Part shown: positions 1 through 4,762 of the stretch, one piece after another
Numbering within the stretch: the stretch's first letter is position 1
Layout: every line of letters starts with the position of its first letter
Source: Bacillota bacterium
Lineage (GTDB): Bacteria > Bacillota > Clostridia > Lachnospirales > Lachnospiraceae
NCBI GenBank assembly: GCA_023411225.1
Contig: JAEYPA010000104.1
Coordinates: 1 to 6,652 of the forward strand
DNA length: 6,652 nt
Direction: 5' to 3'
The notes under the pieces: model-generated
Databases searched by the model: none
Seen by the model: only the letters and a program-made list of their open reading frames with translations
What the model was told of the DNA's origin: nothing
Made by a program: the position numbers and the translations under genes

Positions 1-453
1 ATCCAAATGATTGGTTGGTTCATCAATGAGTAAGAAATAGTTCTCTCTGGAAAATAACAGGGCCAGCATCACCTTCGTCCGTTCCCCATGACTTAAGGTA
101 TTAAAAGGTCGATACAGAACTTCTCCCGAAAGCTGTAGTTGGTCCATCTCCTTACATACCCTCCAAAGTTCATAATCGGGATGAATCGTCTCTATCACAT
201 CAATAGTATTGTTCTCCATAGAGGCGTTAGATATCTCGTAGGGAAAATAGTCGAAACAGACTGAAGTACTAATACTTCCCTGATATTCATAATACCCTAA
301 TAACAGCCTAAGAAATGTAGTTTTTCCTTTTCCGTTTCTTCCGATAAAACCTAGCTTCCAATCTGTATCCAAGGTAAAGGACACATTCTCAAATATATTA
401 TCATAGCTACCATCGTAGCAAAAAGTTAAATTCGATACACTTATTTGTGCCAT
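1..453 (-). CDS. ABC-F ATPase, Lsa/CplR-like ribosomal protection protein (N-terminal part, cut by window edge)
   Basis: This is the first 151 residues of a protein with tandem ABC ATPase domains and no membrane segment. The first ATPase domain shows Walker A GRNGKGKTT at residues 38-46, the ABC signature LSHGE at 120-124, and Walker B plus D-loop FLLIDEPTNHLD at 140-151, where the window ends. The opening MAQISVSNLTFCYDG and the EPTNHLD form are typical of the ABC-F class. Within it, the sequence resembles the Lsa/CplR antibiotic-resistance group, whose members bind the ribosomal E site and dislodge lincosamides, streptogramins A and pleuromutilins. The second ATPase domain and the interdomain linker, which govern drug specificity, lie outside the window, so the drug spectrum is unknown. 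The start is fixed by AGAAGGAGTG just upstream of ATG at 453. The gene sits behind a long attenuator leader, which supports a resistance role over a housekeeping one. Confidence 0.93.
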   Translation of the reverse strand, partial: MAQISVSNLTFCYDGSYDNIFENVSFTLDTDWKLGFIGRNGKGKTTFLRLLLGYYEYQGSISTSVCFDYFPYEISNASMENNTIDVIETIHPDYELWRVCKEMDQLQLSGEVLYRPFNTLSHGERTKVMLALLFSRENYFLLIDEPTNHLD

Positions 454-521
454 GAAATCACTCCTTCTTTAGAAATCCTTATTTATTACATAGAGATGTT
501 TGGATAGCTTTCTTATGCAAT

Positions 522-550
522 AAAAAAACCGTCTGTTGCCAAACGATTCT
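522..550 (-). terminator. Intrinsic terminator inside the ABC-F leader
   Basis: On the minus strand, CGTTTG (545-540), loop GCAA (a GNRA tetraloop) and CAGACG (535-530) form a six-pair stem with one G-U. It is followed by G and seven consecutive T (528-522). Weaker A-T and G-U pairs extend the stem at the base. It lies about 70 nt upstream of the ABC-F start and about 205 nt after the predicted transcription start, so it can only act as a conditional terminator for that gene. Confidence 0.87.
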
Positions 551-667
551 GATTATATCTAATATGGAATTTCCTCGCCAATAGAAACAAATCCTATCCA
601 GCACAAATAATACACCTAAGGAAAAAGAACCCACATATAATCTATCTTTTGACAACGCAACAAAACT

Positions 668-685
668 CCAATGCCTGTGGCATGG
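668..685 (-). other. Small hairpin after the leader peptide
   Basis: ATGCC-ACA-GGCAT is a perfect 5-bp stem with a 3-base loop, extendable by CC/GG past a bulged T. It lies between attenuator strands 1 and 2, so it would sit inside the loop closed by the 1:2 helix and could shorten the effective distance or act as an RNA polymerase pause hairpin. It also contains the ATG of an alternative 13-codon frame (683-642). Confidence 0.5.
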
Positions 686-717
686 AAGAACCTTCTGTTA
701 TCACATTCAAAAGTAGA

Positions 718-729
718 CTATTTGCGCAT
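718..729 (-). CDS. Three-codon leader peptide Met-Arg-Lys of the ABC-F attenuator
   Basis: The minus-strand reading frame is ATG CGC AAA TAG. It is preceded by AAAGGAG (743-737) with a 7-base spacer to the ATG, as good a ribosome binding site as any in the window. It begins about 24 nt from the predicted transcript 5' end. The frame is far too short to make a functional protein, so its role must be to load a ribosome. Its last codon and stop overlap attenuator strand 1 (707-721). Established precedent: very short upstream frames control ABC-F and erm resistance genes in Gram-positives through drug-dependent ribosome stalling. That this peptide stalls ribosomes is inference. Confidence 0.75.
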   Translation of the reverse strand: MRK

Positions 730-759
730 TTTACTTCTCCTTTAGCTTTAATTTGTTGT

Positions 760-788
760 ATTATAACAAACTTTTCCTTTTCTGTCAA
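760..788 (-). promoter_or_regulatory. Perfect sigma-A promoter of the ABC-F leader
   Basis: On the minus strand, TTGACA (788-783) is followed by a 17-base spacer and TATAAT (765-760). Both hexamers match the housekeeping consensus exactly at the optimal spacing. Transcription should begin near 753, giving an untranslated leader of about 300 nt before the ABC-F start at 453. Such a strong constitutive promoter makes sense if control is exerted after initiation, by the attenuator downstream. Confidence 0.9.
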
Positions 789-799
789 ACGAAAATTGC

Positions 800-852
800 C
801 TTTGCCCCAGGTCAGCCCTAACCAACTCCAACTCTACTCTTTCGGGGCAAAG
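800..852 (-). repeat. 9-bp inverted repeat between the AraC gene and the ABC-F promoter
   Basis: CTTTGCCCC (minus 852-844) and GGGGCAAAG (minus 808-800) are perfect complements separated by 35 bases. Inside is a second small hairpin, GGTTA-GGGC-TGACC (823-810). The outer repeat begins 27 bases after the AraC stop codon and ends 12 bases upstream of the ABC-F -35 element. It may be a weak terminator for the AraC operon, since it is followed by ATTTTCG rather than a clean T-run, or a protein-binding site upstream of the ABC-F promoter. The sequence does not decide between these. Confidence 0.45.
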
Positions 853-879
853 ACACTTTTCACACACTTAACTATCTTT

Positions 880-1740
880 CTATTTCTCTCTTACAGGAAT
901 CCATATCTCACAGACATAATCTATCGCACACATATCTCCTTCTGTGTACATCTCAATACTGATTGGCCCGGTTGTATCGTCAATCTCATACTTTTCATTG
1001 CCTGGTAACCATTCACTAAAGATTTTTGTGTTAACGGATTGAAACGCGCCTGGCATAGGACCTACACAGCGAAACTTCGCCCAGTTATATGCAGGAATCT
1101 CTACCACCTGATACCCATTCTCTGCTAATTTACCTTGGTAATCTCCCGCAATATAGTAATCAAAATTCTTGCCACCCTTATCGATACAAACACCATACTT
1201 ACCACATCTGTCGGAACCGCTAACCCTCATTTCCTTCTCAGAATCCTTGGTCCATTCACTCCAAAACTTCGGAATCTCTAGATAGCCATTTTCCGTTGTG
1301 AACTCTTTCTTCTTCCCTACAATCTTAAAGGAATCCATCTTCTCAAATCTTACATCCATCTTTCTGCCGCCTTCCACTGATAATTTAATGACCAGAGGTT
1401 GAAATGGTTGAATATAGTCTGGCTTACTCTTTATCTGAGCTGGACCTGCTCCGTGAAAACGCTTGAATGCCTTGGAAAAGCTCTCCGGTGTCTCATAGCC
1501 ATATTTGTATGCAACGTCTATGACCTTTTCCGTTCCTGCCAGTAGTTCTAATGCAGCCAGATAAAGTCTTCGATTACGTATATACTCTCCAATGGTATAT
1601 CCGGTTACTAAGGTGAATCCTTTCTGAAAATAATATTCAGACATATTAACCTGTCTCCCCACATCTTCTGCATGAATATCCTCCAAAAGATGTTCTTCCA
1701 TATAAGAAATCGAAGATTTTAGTGCTTCTGTCCACTCCAT
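880..1740 (-). CDS. AraC-family regulator with C-terminal GyrI-like ligand-binding domain
   Basis: The 286-residue product has an N-terminal AraC/XylS DNA-binding domain (about 5-107) with two helix-turn-helix units. The first is around AEDVGRQVNMSEYYFQKGF (24-42), and the second lies within VIDVAYKYGYETPESFSKAF (73-92), the family hallmark. A GyrI-like/effector-binding domain follows (about 129-286). This order matches the Rob and multidrug-responsive regulator class, in which hydrophobic or cationic small molecules bind the C-terminal domain and turn on export or detoxification genes. The start at 1740 is preferred because GGAGGTG (1750-1744) lies just upstream; an upstream in-frame ATG at 1779 has no comparable site. 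It follows the two acetyltransferase genes on the same strand and precedes the ABC-F leader. Its ligand and targets are unknown; neighbours and self-regulation are reasonable guesses. Confidence 0.92.
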   Translation of the reverse strand: MEWTEALKSSISYMEEHLLEDIHAEDVGRQVNMSEYYFQKGFTLVTGYTIGEYIRNRRLYLAALELLAGTEKVIDVAYKYGYETPESFSKAFKRFHGAGPAQIKSKPDYIQPFQPLVIKLSVEGGRKMDVRFEKMDSFKIVGKKKEFTTENGYLEIPKFWSEWTKDSEKEMRVSGSDRCGKYGVCIDKGGKNFDYYIAGDYQGKLAENGYQVVEIPAYNWAKFRCVGPMPGAFQSVNTKIFSEWLPGNEKYEIDDTTGPISIEMYTEGDMCAIDYVCEIWIPVREK

Positions 1741-1759
1741 ACTACACCTCCATGCTCCC

Positions 1760-1765
1760 ATTATA
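1760..1765 (-). promoter_or_regulatory. Possible -10 element for the AraC-GyrI gene
   Basis: A TATAAT hexamer lies 20 bases before the ATG at 1740 in the 84-base gap after the acetyltransferase gene. No good -35 hexamer is seen 16-18 bases upstream, and the resulting leader would be only about 12 nt, so the ribosome site would be almost at the transcript end. It may be an activator-dependent promoter or chance; co-transcription from the acetyltransferase promoter is equally possible. Confidence 0.3.
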
Positions 1766-1824
1766 GTAATATCAAACATTGGATTCCTGTCATTTCCTGT
1801 TCAAATCTGTCCTATTCCTCTCGC

Positions 1825-2343
1825 CTATCTCTTATACTCATCTTTAATAAGGGAATACATCTTCATGTCCTGGACGACACCATTTTTTACAGCGTTGCAT
1901 CGTAAAGTCCCTTCGTAGGTAAAACCAGCTTTCTCCAGCACACGACAAGAGCCTTCATTATAGGCAAATGGATCTCCATATATTCGAATAATGTCAGTAT
2001 TACTAAAGATATAGTCAGCAATTTGTCGAACTGCACTTGTACCAAGGCCTTTTCCCCAGTATTTCTCGGCAATATAATACCCTATTTCTGCAGTACGACA
2101 ATGGATATTCCCTTGTCGAAATACTCCAATACTGCCTATAGCCTTGTCCTCTACTGTAATAGCAAAGGCAAAGGTACTGTTTGGATCAGCCTCAGATATG
2201 GCACGAATAAAACTTTTTGCATCCTGCTCAGTATATGGATATGGCAGTCCATCTCGCAAATTGTTTAAAATATTTTTATTACTAAGAGCCTTCGCTAAAT
2301 CTGCGGCATCCTCAAGTCTCCACTTTCTTATCTTACCTTCCAT
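1825..2343 (-). CDS. GNAT-family N-acetyltransferase, RimJ/RimL-like
   Basis: This 172-residue protein is a complete single-domain GNAT acetyltransferase of the RimJ/RimL-type group, which transfers acetyl from acetyl-CoA to an amine. Visible hallmarks are the N-terminal KIRKWRLEDAADLAKAL, the central strand AEIGYYIAEKYWGKGLGTSAV (85-105) carrying the pyrophosphate-binding Y-W-G-K-G-L-G, and the C-terminal AYNEGSCRVLEKAGF (127-141) with the conserved Asn. In this group the substrate may be a protein N-terminus, a polyamine or an antibiotic, and the sequence does not say which. GGAGGA (2356-2351 region) precedes the ATG at 2343. The start lies inside the end of the upstream acetyltransferase gene (11-base overlap), indicating one operon with translational coupling. 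Confidence 0.92.
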   Translation of the reverse strand: MEGKIRKWRLEDAADLAKALSNKNILNNLRDGLPYPYTEQDAKSFIRAISEADPNSTFAFAITVEDKAIGSIGVFRQGNIHCRTAEIGYYIAEKYWGKGLGTSAVRQIADYIFSNTDIIRIYGDPFAYNEGSCRVLEKAGFTYEGTLRCNAVKNGVVQDMKMYSLIKDEYKR

Positions 2344-2815
2344 AATCAGATCCTCCTTTATATATCATAGGTGTAAAACGCAGCCCATCTACAATCTGCT
2401 CTGTATCCGTAGCATGAAATCCTAGATGTTCATATACTTTAACAGCATATGGAGAAGAGTTTACAGTAATCTCCCCTGACTGGTTATACTGACAAACTAG
2501 TTGAAAGAGATTCTTTCCAATTCCAATCTTCTGATAACACTGGTCTACAAAAAACAGAGCTATATGTCTACCATTCTTTCTAGTAGCTATCACTCCCACT
2601 AAAATATTTTCATGAAAGGCTCCGTACAATTGTAGCTGCTGTCGAAATTCTATATTATGAATACTGTCATAGAAAGCATCCACTCCGTCCTTAGGGTATT
2701 CTGGTGCTTCAAACCTAAGAAATACTCTCCACGCTAGTTCCATAGCCGTATCACATTCCTCAAAAGAAAGGATGCGGTACTCAATCTGAGCTATGTTTTT
2801 GGAATTATGAAACAT
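2333..2815 (-). CDS. GNAT-family N-acetyltransferase
   Basis: The 160-residue product is a short GNAT acetyltransferase. The acetyl-CoA-binding segment is HIALFFVDQCYQKIGIGKNL (84-103), with the Q-K-I-G-I-G form of the Q/R-x-x-G-x-G/A loop. The C-terminal half NSSPYAVKVYEHLGF (119-133) is the usual end of the fold. It is clearly a different branch from the acetyltransferase downstream, so the pair is not a recent tandem duplication. The start at 2815 is chosen because GGGAGGTGGCAAA lies immediately upstream; starting at 2830 would place this site inside the gene. It is the first gene of a minus-strand run with the second acetyltransferase and perhaps the AraC regulator. The substrate is unknown. 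Confidence 0.9.
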   Translation of the reverse strand: MFHNSKNIAQIEYRILSFEECDTAMELAWRVFLRFEAPEYPKDGVDAFYDSIHNIEFRQQLQLYGAFHENILVGVIATRKNGRHIALFFVDQCYQKIGIGKNLFQLVCQYNQSGEITVNSSPYAVKVYEHLGFHATDTEQIVDGLRFTPMIYKGGSDYGR

Positions 2816-2838
2816 TTTGCCACCTCCCATACACTACT

Positions 2839-2871
2839 ATTGTATCGAATTTCGTGAAATTAGCATATAAT
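2839..2871. promoter_or_regulatory. Divergent promoter region with a central palindrome
   Basis: Two -10 elements face away from each other: TACAAT on the minus strand (2844-2839), serving the acetyltransferase operon, and TATAAT on the plus strand (2866-2871), serving the gene at 2918. Between them is AATTTC-GT-GAAATT (2848-2861), a perfect 6+2+6 palindrome. Neither promoter has a convincing -35 hexamer at the right distance. The palindrome lies in the spacer of both promoters, the classic place for a repressor to block both. The -10 elements are well supported; the operator role is inferred. Confidence 0.55.
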
Positions 2872-2917
2872 CTACTATAAGCCATCTTTTTACTACTCAT
2901 ATAAATGGGGGATTATT

Positions 2918-3274
2918 ATGAAAAATAACTGTATATGCAGTAATACCTTGATAAATGTAAACCAAATTACTGTAGAACCTGGTCTGGAACGTGAATATGT
3001 CAAGTTTACAAAGCATTTGGATGAAGTTCTAAAAGAGAAATACGGAGACTATTACATTTGTTCTCAGGTAAATCAGGTTACTGTAAATCCTACCTGCTTC
3101 TATGTAACTTCCTTCTACCGGGAGACTTGCGACATCTGTAAGGTCTACGGGGATATTGAAAAGTTGATTAACTGTCTATACATGCGGGAATTCCGTTGCA
3201 GTGTTCAGAGGAAATCCATTTTCAGTTTTACCAACACAAGAACCGTTCTTCCGGAACCTGACTGTTGCTTCTAA
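2918..3274 (+). CDS. Cysteine-rich protein of unknown function with an internal repeat
   Basis: I do not recognise this 118-residue protein. It has ten cysteines (5, 7, 48, 60, 71, 74, 86, 94, 116, 117), including C-I-C, C-D-I-C and a terminal C-C-F. No signal peptide or membrane segment is visible, so it is probably cytoplasmic. An internal repeat is evident: VNQITVEP (14-21) and VNQVTVNP (51-58). A charged, probably helical stretch (22-42) lies between the repeats. GGGGGA before the ATG and a -10 box upstream support real expression, and a strong hairpin follows the stop. The cysteines could bind metal (the C-x-x-C at 71-74 is the best candidate pair) or form disulfides, but their spacing matches no zinc finger or ferredoxin I know. 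It is the only plus-strand gene here. Confidence 0.72.
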   Translation: MKNNCICSNTLINVNQITVEPGLEREYVKFTKHLDEVLKEKYGDYYICSQVNQVTVNPTCFYVTSFYRETCDICKVYGDIEKLINCLYMREFRCSVQRKSIFSFTNTRTVLPEPDCCF

Positions 3275-3284
3275 CCTATCACCT

Positions 3285-3330
3285 ATAAGTAATGTGGCAG
3301 ACAACTTGTCTGCCACATTACTTATGTTTT
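3285..3330 (+). terminator. 19-bp perfect hairpin terminator between convergent genes
   Basis: The arms 3285-3303 and 3307-3325 are perfectly complementary over 19 bp with the 3-base apex ACT; in RNA the apex would open slightly. On the plus strand GTTTTGTAC and further T-rich sequence follow, giving an intrinsic terminator for the cysteine-rich gene, whose stop is 11 bases upstream. The minus side lacks a T-run, so termination of the convergent DUF2007-like gene here is less certain. A perfect arm of this length is longer than a terminator needs. Confidence 0.85.
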
Positions 3331-3340
3331 GTACATTTCT

Positions 3341-3583
3341 TTAATGCCTCTTCTGTATTGCATAAACAGCCTGGTCATAATCAGACTTTCTCACATATAT
3401 CTTATATTCAATCATTATTTTTTCACCAATTGTGCCAATTGTCTGCCTATCACGTAACCTGTTAAAATCCTCTGCCTTAATATAATAATCAATCTTCTGC
3501 TCCGTCAGTAAGTTTTTAACCTCAACATATTTCTCCATATCAAAAGTGGCAAATAATTCCTTTCGATTAAAAATAGTAATCAT
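3341..3583 (-). CDS. Small DUF2007-like protein
   Basis: The 80-residue soluble product resembles the DUF2007 / putative signal-transducing family. These are small single-domain proteins that begin with a short strand, then a helix in which residues change from 'source to inhibitor' positions (here FDMEKYVEVKNLLTEQKIDYYIK, given as 14-36), and end with a strand and helix (EYKIYVRKSDYDQAVYAIQ, about 59-77). The function of that family is not established. The start at 3583 is supported by GGGGGA six bases upstream. It lies 60 bases downstream of the DUF4846 gene on the same strand, with no terminator visible between them, so the two are probably co-transcribed. The family assignment is by eye and moderate. 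Confidence 0.68.
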   Translation of the reverse strand: MITIFNRKELFATFDMEKYVEVKNLLTEQKIDYYIKAEDFNRLRDRQTIGTIGEKIMIEYKIYVRKSDYDQAVYAIQKRH

Positions 3584-3643
3584 AATAATTCCCCCAATCT
3601 CTCTTTCAACCAGTATCTTCCGAAATAAAACCTTATCAAGTAT

Positions 3644-4633
3644 TTAGTAATCCAAACGACGCAAGCTTCCTTCTTCAAAGGTATATTCAGGAGTACTGAA
3701 AGGATAGGTTACTTCCTCTTCATAATACCAAGGGTCTTCTTCATGACTCTCATTCTTTAGCACATGAAATTCCTGTGCCGGCATATAACCCTGTGCCAGT
3801 AAAAATGCTTTTTTCCCTTGTGGATTCTCACAGGTATCCACCACCATAACTACATGTCCCGGGCTTCCACCATGAATAAATACATCTCCCACCTGTAACT
3901 TTTCTAATTTAATTGGCTTAGTTTCCCGGTCCATAGACATGGTTCCGGCATAACAAAATACTATTTTTAAATACTTCTGAAAGGTCTCATAAGAAGCGTC
4001 AAAAGAAGCGCTCTTTACCCAGGAAACCTTATTACCATTTATCTTAATTCGATAACCATTCTGCCATTTCTTATAATTTGCCATAAATCCATTGGTAAAA
4101 TGGAAGGCAATCTTATCATATTCTTTCTGACTCCAGTAATATTCTGCATATACACGCATGATGGAGTCGGCACACTGCTGCAAATCCCTTTTCTCTATAG
4201 GAAGCTTAAAGACTGCCATATGTGCATTCTGATTTCCCTTCTTGCTTCCATCATAAAGTAGAACCTCAGCATTATCCTCTTTTAACTCATATTTTCTCAG
4301 GAATGTTGTTAAACTGTTATTCTTGGCGTTCGTTCTTGTATATCCTACCGGTGTGGATATTCTCTCTTCCAATGTCATCCCATCTGGATTTATAAGTGAT
4401 TCTTTCACCGGCTCTGTAGGCGCAGGTGTCTGGGTAGATTCCTTTGTTTGGTTATTTGTTGAGTCATTGTTCGCTGCTTCTGTGGAACCATTTTGGAGCT
4501 CACTTTTTTTTATATCTTGTGAACTGTCAACATTATCATCTGCCTTATCCTTAAGCTTTACATGAGTAGCAAATACTGCAACAAAAACTAAGACTACTAT
4601 ACTGGTTATGTAAATCGCCTTTTTTCTTCTCAT
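3644..4633 (-). CDS. Membrane-anchored DUF4846 domain protein
   Basis: The 329-residue product starts with basic residues and one hydrophobic segment (about 6-25), with no lipobox cysteine, so it is a membrane anchor or an uncleaved signal. A Ser/Thr/Asn/Pro-rich linker follows (about 33-80), then a domain I recognise as DUF4846 (about 95-329). Its hallmarks are LLYDGSKKGNQNAH (125-138), KRDLQQCADSIMR (148-160), YAEYYWSQKEYDKIAFHFT (162-180), GDVFIHGGSPGHVVMVVD (249-266) and LLAQGYMPAQEFHVLKN (278-294). The domain should face outward. DUF4846 has no established function that I know of. The Cys-helix plus late GDV...GHVVMV strand suggests a papain-like amidase fold (inference). GGGGGATGTT precedes the ATG, and the gene has its own promoter. 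Confidence 0.88.
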   Translation of the reverse strand: MRRKKAIYITSIVVLVFVAVFATHVKLKDKADDNVDSSQDIKKSELQNGSTEAANNDSTNNQTKESTQTPAPTEPVKESLINPDGMTLEERISTPVGYTRTNAKNNSLTTFLRKYELKEDNAEVLLYDGSKKGNQNAHMAVFKLPIEKRDLQQCADSIMRVYAEYYWSQKEYDKIAFHFTNGFMANYKKWQNGYRIKINGNKVSWVKSASFDASYETFQKYLKIVFCYAGTMSMDRETKPIKLEKLQVGDVFIHGGSPGHVVMVVDTCENPQGKKAFLLAQGYMPAQEFHVLKNESHEEDPWYYEEEVTYPFSTPEYTFEEGSLRRLDY

Positions 4634-4664
4634 AACATCCCCCTTTTTGAAAATAGTTACTTCA

Positions 4665-4694
4665 ATAATAAGGGTAAGATTACGATTCTGTCAA
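4665..4694 (-). promoter_or_regulatory. Sigma-A promoter of the DUF4846 gene
   Basis: On the minus strand, TTGACA (4694-4689) is separated by 18 bases from TATTAT (4670-4665), a perfect -35 and a five-of-six -10. Transcription would start near 4658, about 25 bases before the ATG at 4633, and probably continues into the DUF2007-like gene. Confidence 0.78.
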
Positions 4695-4762
4695 TTAATT
4701 ACTTCTTATAATTCCCTTAAGGTGCCCTTTAGAGACGTAGTCTTTTCCATGAGCTTCAAGGA

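Larger units (their letters stand above)
522..721 (-). promoter_or_regulatory. Transcription attenuator with strands 1:2, 2:3 and 3:4 upstream of ABC-F
   Basis: Four segments of the leader RNA can pair in mutually exclusive ways. Strand 1 (721-707), starting in the Lys codon of the leader peptide, pairs with strand 2 (652-637) over about 15 positions with one G-U pair and one bulged A at 645. Strand 2, taken as 656-635, can instead pair with strand 3 (558-535) through blocks of 8, 3, 3 and 6 positions, including one G-U, broken by a small internal loop and one mismatch. Strand 3 contains the 5' arm of the intrinsic terminator, whose 3' arm and U-tract form strand 4 (535-522). A ribosome held on the leader peptide would cover strand 1 and favour 2:3, allowing read-through. 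Otherwise 1:2 and the terminator form. Pairings were read by eye; no folding energies were calculated. Confidence 0.78.

Noticed and set aside
635..656. Metabolite riboswitch in the 300-nt leader
   Set aside because: No known aptamer consensus was recognised, and the pairing logic is fully explained by a leader-peptide attenuator.
894..904. ACAGGAATCCA also present in opposite orientation upstream of the AraC gene (near 1780-1792)
   Set aside because: One copy lies within coding sequence and the match is short, so chance is sufficient.
649..1008. Plus-strand open frame of 119 codons
   Set aside because: It runs antisense to the ABC-F leader and promoter and into the AraC-GyrI gene, has no ribosome site, and its product looks like shadow translation.
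880..1779. Longer start (1779) for the AraC-GyrI gene
   Set aside because: The extra 13 residues match nothing in the family, and the strong GGAGGTG site lies inside them, directly before the ATG at 1740.
2023..2425. Plus-strand open frames antisense to the acetyltransferase genes
   Set aside because: No ribosome sites or family signals, and both acetyltransferases on the minus strand have clear motifs.
4323..4565. Plus-strand 80-codon frame opposite the DUF4846 linker
   Set aside because: Its hydrophobic Ser/Val-rich product is the antisense reading of the Ser/Thr/Asn-rich linker, with no start signal.
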